Of a stretch of DNA of 44,739 nt, positions 16,001-23,443 are shown in pieces (positions within the stretch are counted from its first letter, which is position 1; the number at the start of each line of letters is the position of its first letter). The position numbers and the translations under genes were made by a program. The notes under the pieces are model-generated. The model had not been told where the DNA came from. It saw only the letters and a list, made by a program, of their open reading frames with translations, and searched no databases. Where the stretch lies: assembly GCA_028824685.1 (NCBI GenBank), contig JAPPCZ010000079.1, forward strand, positions 1-44,739, read 5' to 3'. The stretch is from Candidatus Poribacteria bacterium. Its GTDB lineage: Bacteria; Poribacteria; WGA-4E; WGA-3G.

Positions 16001-17647
16001 CTACGCGTCTTGGGAGATAATTTCGACATCTTTTGCAAAGTCACTGAGCAATGCAGGTGTAGCTGTATCAAAACCGACAAAATCGAGCATACCTGCATCC
16101 TTCGGATCGGCAATTGAGAAATTGTTCGCTACCATCGCAACAACAGCTAATTTTGTGGGTCTTCCCGTCTCTTGCCGATACATATCCAATGCAGTTTTCG
16201 GATGGATATCTCCATACCAAGTTTCGCTATCAGTGTAGATCGTGAACATGTCTACTTCAAGTTTGTTTTCTATCGCATAAAGCATCGGGAGCGAGCAATC
16301 AGTCCTACCATGCGGGAATCCAGAAACTGCTTCAATAGCACTTGTCAAGCTATCGGTTGCTGTAATTGGTACACTTACAAAGTCGTCTGAAAATCCAAAG
16401 AAATGGTAATTCGGTTCTGTGCGTGCAGTTACCAATGCCATTGCAGCGGAAGCATTTCGCGGCGTAAGCCCAACACAACCTGCTACCGCACCTCTTGTCA
16501 TTGAACCTGACACATCAAGTGCCAAGAACGTGTTTTTTTGACTCGGTTCCACGTTATCAAACGCCATGTAAAATGCAGCGTCTAAGCCCTCAACAATCTG
16601 CGGGACTGGCTCCCATGTCAAACTGCCTTTGACTCCCTTGCCGGACTTGTATGTTGTCAACGCCATCAAAATCTGAATAGGATGGATAAGTGAACGCTGG
16701 ATCACATCAGCAGAAAGTCTTTTCAACACAGTTTGGACCTCTGGTGCAAAAGGTTTCAGTAAACCGATCTGTGTCATCTTACCGAGGTTTCGCACCGTTG
16801 CCATCACAGGCATGTTGACTAACAATGCTGCCCAAACATTAGGATCATTCTTCCACTCATTCGGGACCATCTCATGCGTAAATTGATGCGTTTCAATGAG
16901 TTTAATCACATCCGCGCGTTTTTCCGTGCTTTTCAGTTCTTCATACCCAGCAAGCAGTTCAGGCAAAGCGTCTGTAGCATCGTAAGTGATAGAAGCCTTT
17001 TCTCCTTCTTTTAAACTGCGATGCACAATCCGTTGTTCTATATCAAGTCCTTTGATCCAACGGTAGATACCCCGATTCTCACCGTAGTGGCATTTGGAAA
17101 GCACGTCACCATGTCGCCAACTGTTCCGAGACTGATATTTCAGCACTTGATACGCCAATGCGTCATCGTCCTTCGTGCGGTACCAATCTCCGACCAACCG
17201 TCGCAATGAGCGACCCCATCCACGCATGCCATTTACGAACGCCACAAAATTGAAAAGGTGCGTTCCGATTCGCGCCACGTCACAGAAAACCTCTTGCACT
17301 TTTCGTTTTGTATCAGTATTTCCATGGGTGAAGGCGAGTGCCAATGCGTATAAAGCCGGTTCGTTCTTCGGTGCACGACCAGAAGTAGAAATTTCCCGAA
17401 TCCGTTCGACAACCTGAACACCATCCTCTGCAATGCACTGTTTGACAGAATCAACATTTACCTTTGTCAAATCCTGTTCCGCTGCATAATAGGAACCCCC
17501 TTCGGTCCCTAAAATTAGAAACCGGTCTAAGTTTGTCCAAATGGAAACAGGATAAGCATGCCCGCCAGCAGAATTTTGGACCTGTTGGTCGTCCAACGGC
17601 TGCCGCTGGTGCGGATGTAGCGGAGAATATTTACGTAAATAACTCAT
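16001..17647 (-). CDS. rsr: Ro60/Rsr orthologue (TROVE and vWA domain RNA-binding protein)
   Basis: Start at 17647 (MSYLRKYSPLHP) gives 548 residues, close to human Ro60 and Deinococcus Rsr; the longer frame to 17713 would run into the upstream RNA. The TROVE HEAT-like ring spans about residues 20-360 (SIWTNLDRFLILGTEGGSYY, LALAFTHGNT, RNSWRHGDVLSKCHYG). The C-terminal vWA domain carries the MIDAS motif LDVSGSMTRG and YTDSETW. Ro60 proteins bind misfolded RNAs in the ring cavity and Y RNAs on its outer face; Rsr works with exoribonucleases in RNA decay. Two Y RNA-like elements lie directly upstream in the same orientation, and a terminator follows at 15933-15962. Confidence 0.93.
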   Translation of the reverse strand: MSYLRKYSPLHPHQRQPLDDQQVQNSAGGHAYPVSIWTNLDRFLILGTEGGSYYAAEQDLTKVNVDSVKQCIAEDGVQVVERIREISTSGRAPKNEPALYALALAFTHGNTDTKRKVQEVFCDVARIGTHLFNFVAFVNGMRGWGRSLRRLVGDWYRTKDDDALAYQVLKYQSRNSWRHGDVLSKCHYGENRGIYRWIKGLDIEQRIVHRSLKEGEKASITYDATDALPELLAGYEELKSTEKRADVIKLIETHQFTHEMVPNEWKNDPNVWAALLVNMPVMATVRNLGKMTQIGLLKPFAPEVQTVLKRLSADVIQRSLIHPIQILMALTTYKSGKGVKGSLTWEPVPQIVEGLDAAFYMAFDNVEPSQKNTFLALDVSGSMTRGAVAGCVGLTPRNASAAMALVTARTEPNYHFFGFSDDFVSVPITATDSLTSAIEAVSGFPHGRTDCSLPMLYAIENKLEVDMFTIYTDSETWYGDIHPKTALDMYRQETGRPTKLAVVAMVANNFSIADPKDAGMLDFVGFDTATPALLSDFAKDVEIISQDA

Positions 17648-17670
17648 GATTTCACATCTTTTATGGAGCG

Positions 17671-17858
17671 CGGGCAAGGTGTGTATTACGGCACTGGGAT
17701 AAAGATAACGCAATACTTCGGCCCGTACAAAACAACTCTGGATAAGAATCGGAATACGTTTTGATTTGCTCTACCAACTGAGCTATAGCAGGGTACTGCT
17801 AACAGGATTTGAACCTGTGACCTAATCATTACGATAACACATTCCCTCGACCCAGAGT
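17671..17858 (-). ncRNA. Y RNA with permuted tRNA-like module, copy B (proximal to rsr)
   Basis: Helices read on the minus strand: closing stem ACTCTGG/CCAGAGT (17858-17852 with 17741-17735); inner stem GGAAT/ATTCC (17845-17841 with 17755-17751); T-arm ACAGG-TTCAAAT-CCTGT (17818-17802); acceptor-like stem TAGCAG/CTGCTA capped by TACC (17801-17786); D-arm GCTC-AGTTGGTA-GAGC (17783-17768). A Ro60-binding hairpin follows: lower stem CGGGC/GCCCG (17725-17721 with 17675-17671), internal loop CGAAG opposite ACCTT, and upper stem GTATTGCG/CGTAATAC (17716-17709 with 17690-17683). It ends 23 bases before the rsr start codon. Boundaries are set by the outermost helices; the true 5' and 3' ends are unknown. 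Confidence 0.82.
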
Positions 17859-17890
17859 GGAATTTTGTATATATTTTCAATTTTCGTAAA

Positions 17891-18114
17891 GCGGACAAGA
17901 GATGTATTACTATAGGTGCATATTACTGCGACACTAACGGGTATGGTAAAGTAATACTTCGGCCCGCCAAAGAAGGCTCCGGATAAGGATTAGAGTCCGT
18001 TTTGATATGCTCTACCAACTGAGCTATAGCAAGTTTATGCATCACACAAACCTACCAGCAGGACTCGAACCTGCGACCACATCATTATGATAACACACTC
18101 TCTCGACCCGGAGC
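17891..18114 (-). ncRNA. Y RNA with permuted tRNA-like module, copy A (distal)
   Basis: The architecture matches copy B. Closing stem GCTCCGG/CCGGAGC (18114-18108 with 17982-17976); inner stem AGAGT/ACTCT (18101-18097 with 17996-17992); T-arm GCAGG-TTCGAGT-CCTGC (18074-18058); acceptor-like stem of 13 pairs, TGGTAGG+TTTGTG with CATAAA+CTTGCTA (18057-18045 with 18039-18027), capped by TGATG; D-arm GCTC-AGTTGGTA-GAGC (18024-18009). The Ro60-binding hairpin has lower stem GCGGGC/GTCCGC (17967-17962 with 17896-17891), CGAAG opposite TCTCTT, and upper stem GTATTAC/GTAATAC (17957-17951 with 17910-17904). The T-arm precedes the D-arm, so it cannot be a normal tRNA. Confidence 0.84.
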
Positions 18115-18213
18115 GAAGTCATGGTGCGAATCATCCAGATTTAGGCAGGGCGCAACCCGTATAAGAAATTGAACCGGGTATAGGTGAAAGCACTCATTTT
18201 CGTAAGCAACCTT

Positions 18214-18243
18214 ATTATACTACATTCAGAGGCAGGGGGTCAA
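18214..18243 (-). promoter_or_regulatory. Promoter of the Y RNA-rsr transcript
   Basis: On the minus strand TTGACC (18243-18238) and TATAAT (18219-18214) are 18 bases apart, the best promoter in this region. Transcription would start near 18207, about 90 bases before copy A, and could read through both Y RNAs into rsr. No terminator is evident between 18207 and 17647. The 5' segment (18115-18207) contains a possible hairpin, ACCCG (about 18178) with CGGGT (about 18158). Confidence 0.65.
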
Positions 18244-18261
18244 ATTAAAATGAAATACACA

Positions 18262-19122
18262 CTAATTTTCCATTCGCTTCGTTTTTAGGTATCCCCACGT
18301 AGTTGTAAATTTACCTTGCAGTTCAACACTTAAGGGGTGCGCGATTTCCCTAAAATCAGCAGCATCAAAAGCTGAATTGTAGACGATGACTTCATCAATA
18401 ATGCCACCAAACCAGCCAACATTGCTTAAGTCTTCAACACCATCATGGTAAATTGTCTTCTGTGTGACGTAACCGATTGAAGTATCATTGCCGTGGGCAT
18501 GAAGCTGCCCACCTGCATCTTTGCCAACAAGTTTACCATCTAACCACATTTCTAATTTACCGTTTTCGACTTTATCAGCGGCATTGCGAATGACTACTGC
18601 AACGTGGTGCCACCGATTTGATCGGATTTTCTCGGATATCCACGCACCGTCCCAATTGTACTGGGCACGATTCCAACCGCCAACATAGGCTTCACCTCTG
18701 TGTACATAGATACATAAGCCTCGTGTGGCACCACCTTCTTGAAAAATCACCTGCTTCTCATTTAAAGAAATGTTATTACATTTGAAAAATGCGGCGACAG
18801 TTCGATTCGTATAAGGGCCACCAGTATTTATAAGTGGGGTATCCGGAAGACCTATGCCATCGCCCTTGCCATCAAATTCGAACGCCTTGCCTGCTATTCC
18901 TGCGACGGATATCGGGTTCCCAACAAATTTGCCATGGATTGCGTTCTTTGATGTATCTTTTGCACTTCCATTGTCAAACGTCCAATTTGCGGCGACTGTT
19001 GCTTCATTTCGTTGTGCTTCCACCAACATGATGGGTAAGAAAGTGAATAGCAACGAAACAAGGCAGAATAATAGAACTACGGATAACATGTGAATTCTGT
19101 CATTTGTCAATGTTTGAAACAT
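18262..19122 (-). CDS. Secreted LamG (concanavalin A-like lectin) protein with the shared C-terminal tail
   Basis: AAAGGAG lies upstream of the ATG. After a long hydrophobic signal region (about residues 12-36) a LamG/ConA-like jelly roll runs to near residue 265: ANWTFDNGSAKDTSKNAIHG, GKAFEFDGKGDGI, WHHVAVVI, LEMWLDGKLVGKD, SIGYVTQ and GGIIDEVIVYNSAF are typical. Such domains bind sugars or act as adhesins. The end, KFTTTWGYLKTKRMEN, is the conserved tail of the 2721-8574 proteins in a different genomic location and with a different main domain. It stops about 20 bases before the Y RNA promoter. Confidence 0.85.
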   Translation of the reverse strand: MFQTLTNDRIHMLSVVLLFCLVSLLFTFLPIMLVEAQRNEATVAANWTFDNGSAKDTSKNAIHGKFVGNPISVAGIAGKAFEFDGKGDGIGLPDTPLINTGGPYTNRTVAAFFKCNNISLNEKQVIFQEGGATRGLCIYVHRGEAYVGGWNRAQYNWDGAWISEKIRSNRWHHVAVVIRNAADKVENGKLEMWLDGKLVGKDAGGQLHAHGNDTSIGYVTQKTIYHDGVEDLSNVGWFGGIIDEVIVYNSAFDAADFREIAHPLSVELQGKFTTTWGYLKTKRMEN

Positions 19123-19288
19123 TCCTACAACTCCTTTAGAACTTCCCCGTGTGTTCTACTGTTATGTTTTCGTAATGGTTATCCCAAACTTAAAGGTATT
19201 ATGGCAAATTAGCAAAATTTTATCAATTAATTGTTTTCGTTCCCTACTCCAGAGCCATTCAATCGTCGAGTTTCTCCCAATTAATTAT

Positions 19289-19356
19289 ATTGTAGGAGGG
19301 AACTCCGATTCCCGACTATTAGTGGTTTCGTCGCGATTCGGAGATCGCTCTTACAA
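19289..19356. repeat. Dispersed palindromic repeat, family P, copy 2
   Basis: The left arm begins TTGTAGGAGGGAACTCCG and ends at 19316. The right arm runs from 19330 (GTCGCGATTCGG) to TTACAAG. Arms are imperfectly complementary, in the same order as copy 1. Confidence 0.75.
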
Positions 19357-19530
19357 GAAAAGACTTATGATAAAATGTGAAATTACTGGAAAATTGAATG
19401 CCTCTGTTTGGTATAGGGATTTTCCTCAGGGTTATTTAGTTCGCTCATGTATAAGATGTGTGCAGCTATTTTTAATAAAGTCAATGGCCACGGGGGTTAA
19501 GCGTTTTCATTAGCACTTATTCTTTACATG

Positions 19531-19772
19531 AGCCATTTAGTTTTAAGAATTATCGGTTAATAGGTTTTACTGAGAGTTTATATTGTAGGTCCAAATCAAC
19601 GCTATGAATGCCTTTATGGCATTCAACGGGTTGAGTTTACGACACCCGACATGATCGCACTATCACACTAAGATTGTCGGGTTTCGCTTCGCTCTACCCG
19701 ACCTACAATGCGACTATAAAATATTAACGTTTGCAATAAAATGCGTAGAAAAACTGAAAACTAAATAACCCT
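19531..19772. repeat. MITE-like repeat, family M, copy 2, with inserted palindromes
   Basis: The right end AAAACTAAATAACCCT (19757-19772) is identical to copy 1. The left end (AGCCATTTAGTTTT, 19531-19544) is degenerate but is followed by the shared TCGGTTAATAGGTTTTACTG. The interior differs: a GAATGCC/GGCATTC hairpin lies near 19605-19622 and the GTCGGGT/ACCCGAC palindrome near 19675-19705. Confidence 0.6.
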
Positions 19773-19781
19773 GGATTTTCC

Positions 19782-19810
19782 TTGACAGTCCCTACGTAAG
19801 AAGTTAAAAT
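19782..19810 (+). promoter_or_regulatory. Sigma70-type promoter for the small gene pair at 19898-20363
   Basis: TTGACA (19782-19787) and TAAAAT (19805-19810) are separated by 17 bases. A family M right end lies just upstream, so the repeat insertion abuts this promoter. Confidence 0.6.
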
Positions 19811-19897
19811 AGTGCTATGGAGAAATTAGCAAGCCCAGTTTTGAAAATCACGCAGAGAAGGATGTGGAAAATAAAAAAGACAGAATGAGAAGACATT

Positions 19898-20203
19898 TTG
19901 AAAGATAAAGACTGGCTCTCCGAACTCCTCGGAGAAGATGATACGGTATCCGTGCGTGGAATGTTGATTCCACGCAAAAAATATAACATATCGCTCCTGA
20001 TATACGGTATCATCTTTTGCATAGCAACAGTAGGCATCACAACTTGGGAGTTTCTTGTAGATCAACCGAAAATTGTTGCGTTTAGATCAACGCTTTCCTC
20101 ACTGGCTCGGTTTGGATTTGTTGAAGCCGTATTTTTTATGATACTTCCACACATGAGGATGATAATGTATTGGGAATTGAGAAAAAATGCCAGAGATTAT
20201 TGA
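19898..20203 (+). CDS. Small inner-membrane protein, two predicted transmembrane segments
   Basis: This 101-residue protein starts with TTG, preceded by GAGAAG at about five bases; an ATG at 19961 is an alternative start. A charged N-terminus (KDKDWLSELLGEDDTV) is followed by a membrane segment (ISLLIYGIIFCIATVGITTW) and a second one (FGFVEAVFFMILPHMRMIMY). I do not recognise a family. It overlaps the next gene by 17 bases, so the two are translationally coupled. Confidence 0.55.
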   Translation: MKDKDWLSELLGEDDTVSVRGMLIPRKKYNISLLIYGIIFCIATVGITTWEFLVDQPKIVAFRSTLSSLARFGFVEAVFFMILPHMRMIMYWELRKNARDY

Positions 20204-20363
20204 GAAGGCAGCACAGAAAGCTGTGGTAAAGGCTGTAGCGGAAACACAACAAAAAGAGCGCGCACGCTTTAAAGAGCGCTTTAAACAGTTCTGTGAGAAA
20301 CATGAACTTGACTACACCGAAGAAGATTGGACAGATGAAACGTTTGAGAATGAAGACAAGTAA
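20187..20363 (+). CDS. Small charged hypothetical protein, 58 residues
   Basis: An ATG at 20187 opens a 58-codon frame overlapping the membrane-protein gene by 17 bases. The product is strongly charged and mostly helical: MPEIIEKAAQKAVVKAVAE, a basic stretch RARFKERFKQF and an acidic end DYTEEDWTDETFENEDK. No family is recognised. Coupling with the upstream gene suggests a joint function. Confidence 0.5.
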   Translation: MPEIIEKAAQKAVVKAVAETQQKERARFKERFKQFCEKHELDYTEEDWTDETFENEDK

Positions 20364-20479
20364 CGCCCACGTTATAGTAGAGGCGGTAGGTGTTTTGCAT
20401 AATGCTCACCGACTTTTTCATTGATAAAAATACTTGGAAATCGTAAATGCCACCATAAAAAGGATTGAGTCAGAAAACT

Positions 20480-21838
20480 ATGAAAGATTCCCATAAAAAC
20501 GTTATGTTTGTTATTGCGGATGATTGGAGTCGTATCGCAAGATGCTACGACAATGAAGTTATTAGAACACCTCGTATTGATGAATTTGCAGAACGTGGTG
20601 TTGTTTTTGACTATGGATTTTGCACAAGTCCTTCTTGTGCAGTAAGCCGGGCATGTATTCTCACAGGGCAACATAGCCACACACACGGGCAATATGGACA
20701 CTGCCACGGCATTCACGGATTCCGCACGCACGAAAACATGCAGTCTGTCCCAAAGATTCTAAAAGCACATGGATTTGCCACCGCGTGTATCGGAAAAAAA
20801 CACGTTGAACCCAAAAGCGTTTATCCTTTTGATTATGAACCAAAGGTTAACCCTCGTAGTCCTGTGGAAGTAGCAGACAGAATTGAACAATTCCTTGCAC
20901 AAAACACGGGGATGCCATTTTATCTACATATCGGATGTACTTATCCACATCGGGCAGGCAAAGGTTTTGGAAATGATCGGGAACATGCCGGTATTGAACC
21001 GGGTTCCTACAGTCCTAACGAGATAATCGTGCCGAATTTCCTACCAGATGTTCCCGCAGTGCGCGAAGACCTTGCCGACTATTACGAAAGTGTCTCGCGA
21101 TGGGATGCTGTTGTCGGTGCAGCTTTAGATGCCCTTGAGGCTTCTGGGCGAGCAGACGAAACATTGGTTTTCGTAACAACAGACCATGCCATGCCGTTCC
21201 CCGGGGCAAAAGCATCCAGTTTTGATAGTGGACATCACTGTCCGCTGCTTATTGCGAGTCCTACACAACAACAGCATGGTCTCCGCAATCAGGCACTTGT
21301 GAATTGGGTTGATTTCTGCCCAACCATGTTAGATTGGTGTGGTGTTTCCCACCCTGATGGAGAAGATGCACTCCCTGGCAGGTCCTTGCTCCCTATCCTT
21401 GAAGATGACAGTCCGCACCCTGGCGATGGACAATGGGAAGAAACATACTACTCACACTGCTTCCATGAAGTAACTAATTATTATCCATATCGGGTGTTGC
21501 GTGGGCGGAGATACAAGTATGTCCGTAATCTGGCATATCAGTTGGAAACACCACTACCGAGTGATCTGTTCCGTTCTATTTCATGGACAGCCGTGCGGAA
21601 CGACAACATTCAAGAGTTGGGAGAACGGCAACGGGAAGACTTTGTGCATCAAAGTCGTGAAGCACTGTTTGATATCGAGAACGATTCAGCAGAATCCCAA
21701 AACCTTATTGATGTCCCAGAATTACAAGACACAGTCAGCGAAATGCGTCGGAAGGTCATTGAATTCAGGCAGAAAACCAAAGACCCTTGGCTTGAGCAGT
21801 CCTTTCAGGAAGGGGAAACGCAGCCATTTTTCACCTAA
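20480..21838 (+). CDS. Type I sulfatase (formylglycine-dependent)
   Basis: The 452-residue protein has the sulfatase N-terminal signature CAVSRACILTG, where the Cys is the residue converted to formylglycine; the third position is Val rather than the usual Pro or Ala. Metal ligands are the Asp pair in FVIADDWSR and the Asp-His in VTTDHAMPF. GQYGHCHGIHGF and YLHIGCTYPHR are further family stretches. There is no signal peptide, so a cytoplasmic location is suggested. It hydrolyses sulfate esters, perhaps from sulfated glycans. I start at the ATG at 20480; a TTG at 20465 is possible. Confidence 0.88.
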   Translation: MKDSHKNVMFVIADDWSRIARCYDNEVIRTPRIDEFAERGVVFDYGFCTSPSCAVSRACILTGQHSHTHGQYGHCHGIHGFRTHENMQSVPKILKAHGFATACIGKKHVEPKSVYPFDYEPKVNPRSPVEVADRIEQFLAQNTGMPFYLHIGCTYPHRAGKGFGNDREHAGIEPGSYSPNEIIVPNFLPDVPAVREDLADYYESVSRWDAVVGAALDALEASGRADETLVFVTTDHAMPFPGAKASSFDSGHHCPLLIASPTQQQHGLRNQALVNWVDFCPTMLDWCGVSHPDGEDALPGRSLLPILEDDSPHPGDGQWEETYYSHCFHEVTNYYPYRVLRGRRYKYVRNLAYQLETPLPSDLFRSISWTAVRNDNIQELGERQREDFVHQSREALFDIENDSAESQNLIDVPELQDTVSEMRRKVIEFRQKTKDPWLEQSFQEGETQPFFT

Positions 21839-21925
21839 TAGCAGTCAGTAATCAGCGGACAGCAGTCAGAAAAAGTTTTTTCAAAACTCCTTTTCTGAAA
21901 ACCGACAACCGATAGCCATTAAAAT
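21839..21925. repeat. Short intergenic repeat-like stretch with a stem-loop
   Basis: This gap contains a repetitive CAGTCAG/CAGCGGACAG stretch followed by TCAGAAAAAG and CTTTTCTGA, which can pair, and by ACCGACAACCGATAGCC. It may end the sulfatase transcript, but is more repeat-like than terminator-like. Confidence 0.35.
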
Positions 21926-22918
21926 ATGCAAAACTACGATTTAGAGGCAATGAATGCCCGCATCCAATCCGATAGTAGCCTCATTCAGCAAATTCTTGAC
22001 GAAGTAGGCAAAATCATCGTTGGACAACGCGCATTGCTTGAAGGTTTGATTATCGGATTGCTCTGTAACGGACACGTTTTGTTGGAAGGTGTCCCCGGAC
22101 TCGCAAAGACCACTGCTATCGAAGCACTCGCAAAAACAATTCATGCTTCTTACAACCGCCTCCAATTTACACCTGACTTGCTCCCAGCAGACCTTATCGG
22201 CACTTTGATTTACGACCAACGAAAAGGTGAGTTCTACACCAAGCAGGGTCCCATTTTCGCCAACGTTGTCCTTGCAGATGAAATAAACCGAGCTCCCGCA
22301 AAGGTGCAAAGCGCGTTATTAGAAGCAATGCAGGAACGGCAGGTCACCATTGGCGGCACCACCTATCCACTTGACGACCCATTTATCGTTTTAGCCACAC
22401 AAAATCCGATTGAGCATGAAGGGACTTACCCACTCCCCGAAGCACAAGTAGATAGATTTATGCTAAAGGTTAAGGTAAATTATCCATCACACTCAGAGGA
22501 ATTGCAAATCCTACGCCGTATGACAAAGGAAGATATATCTGAAATTCAACAAGTGGTTTCTTGTGAAGATATTATCAGATTCCGTGGACTCACGCGCGAT
22601 ATCTACATGGCAGATCAGTTAGAAACTTATATTGTTGATCTTGTGTGTGCGACACGCGCACCAGAAGCGTACCAACTGGACGAATTGAGTCCTCTGATTG
22701 AATATGGCGCGTCACCACGCGCGACCATTTTTCTTGCGCTTGCCGCACGGGCGCGGGCATTCCTATCTCAGCGTGGATATGTTACACCTGAAGATATTCA
22801 TGAAGTAGGGATGGATGTGCTAAGACATCGGGTAATCATAAGTTATGAAGCGGAAGCTGAAGGACTTGATGTTGAAAACATTATTGGACAGGTATTTTCA
22901 AAGATTGAAGTGCCATAA
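21926..22918 (+). CDS. MoxR-family AAA+ ATPase
   Basis: The 330-residue protein is a full-length MoxR ATPase. Walker A reads GVPGLAKTT (about residue 50), Walker B VVLADEINRAP (about 115), sensor 1 VLATQNPIEHEGTYPLPEA (about 155), and the C-terminal lid includes GASPRATIFLALAARARAF. MoxR proteins act as chaperones in protein or cofactor maturation, usually together with DUF58 and vWA proteins. None of those partners is next to it here; a HicBA pair follows on the opposite strand. Confidence 0.92.
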   Translation: MQNYDLEAMNARIQSDSSLIQQILDEVGKIIVGQRALLEGLIIGLLCNGHVLLEGVPGLAKTTAIEALAKTIHASYNRLQFTPDLLPADLIGTLIYDQRKGEFYTKQGPIFANVVLADEINRAPAKVQSALLEAMQERQVTIGGTTYPLDDPFIVLATQNPIEHEGTYPLPEAQVDRFMLKVKVNYPSHSEELQILRRMTKEDISEIQQVVSCEDIIRFRGLTRDIYMADQLETYIVDLVCATRAPEAYQLDELSPLIEYGASPRATIFLALAARARAFLSQRGYVTPEDIHEVGMDVLRHRVIISYEAEAEGLDVENIIGQVFSKIEVP

Positions 22919-22952
22919 CCTGGAAATTATTGAAAAGAATCCATGCCTATCA

Positions 22953-23168
22953 TTAAAGTCTATCAAATTCATCTATGGTGAGTCCAGCATGCCTGATAAT
23001 AGAACGTAGGGTTCCAACTTTTACTTCACGATGATTTGGAACCATCACAGTGCGGACTTCATTTCGACTTTCACGAACAAACTTTACGTGACTTCCGCGT
23101 TGATGAATCAATACGAACCCTGCCTTTTCCAGTTTGCGTTTAATCTGACGATAGGAAAGCGGTTTCAT
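22953..23168 (-). CDS. hicA: HicA-type mRNA interferase toxin
   Basis: Start at 23168 (MKPLSYRQIKRKLEKAGF) gives 71 residues, the typical HicA size. The catalytic His is in QRGSHVKF, and VPNHREVKVGTLRSIIRHAGL is the conserved C-terminal half (dsRBD-like fold). HicA cleaves mRNA and is neutralised by HicB. The gene overlaps the upstream antitoxin gene by 29 bases, the order HicB then HicA. Confidence 0.88.
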   Translation of the reverse strand: MKPLSYRQIKRKLEKAGFVLIHQRGSHVKFVRESRNEVRTVMVPNHREVKVGTLRSIIRHAGLTIDEFDRL

Positions 23169-23373
23169 TGGCACCAATGGAGACTTCAAATTTGCGGATT
23201 TTAGGCATAACGGTGGGACAAGGAGGCTCAAAATAGAGTTCTAACGCCTCTGTAAGATTTTCAACTGCCTCATCCTCGCTTTTACCCTGACTTGCAACAT
23301 CTACCTCTAAACATTGAGCAATAAACATCTTTCCTTCTTGCGAGATACTTGCCGTAAAAGTTTGTGTTTTCAT
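23140..23373 (-). CDS. hicB: HicB-type antitoxin, short form
   Basis: Start at 23373 (MKTQTFTASIS) has AAGGGAG eight bases upstream. The 77 residues form the RNase H-like HicB domain: FIAQCLEVDVASQGKSEDEA and NLTEALELYFE. A DNA-binding C-terminus is not obvious, so this is the short HicB class, and autoregulation may be weaker or use another factor. It overlaps the toxin gene downstream. Confidence 0.85.
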   Translation of the reverse strand: MKTQTFTASISQEGKMFIAQCLEVDVASQGKSEDEAVENLTEALELYFEPPCPTVMPKIRKFEVSIGANETAFLSSD

Positions 23374-23443
23374 GATTTGACTCCCTTCAGAATATCGCAG
23401 TATAACATGCTTATATTGTAGCATACATATTTACACTCTTCAA

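Larger units (their letters stand above)
19123..19897. other. Intergenic region rich in repeats
   Basis: No convincing gene is present. It contains a family P palindrome (19289-19356), a family M element (19531-19772) and a promoter (19782-19810). A tiny reading frame of 23 codons (19816-19887) precedes the next gene and might be a leader peptide, but nothing else supports it. Confidence 0.55.

Noticed and set aside
17686..17898. Open reading frame of 70 codons on the minus strand
   Set aside because: It crosses the tRNA-like and Ro60-binding helices of the Y RNA, whose paired differences between copies fit RNA, not protein, selection.
17671..18114. Two degenerate or permuted tRNA genes
   Set aside because: Considered because of perfect T- and D-arms. 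The capped acceptor stem, lack of an anticodon loop, Ro60-binding hairpin and the adjacent TROVE gene point to Y RNAs instead.
19151..19513. Open reading frame of 120 codons on the plus strand
   Set aside because: It runs through a family P palindrome, lacks a convincing ribosome binding site and has no domain or membrane pattern.
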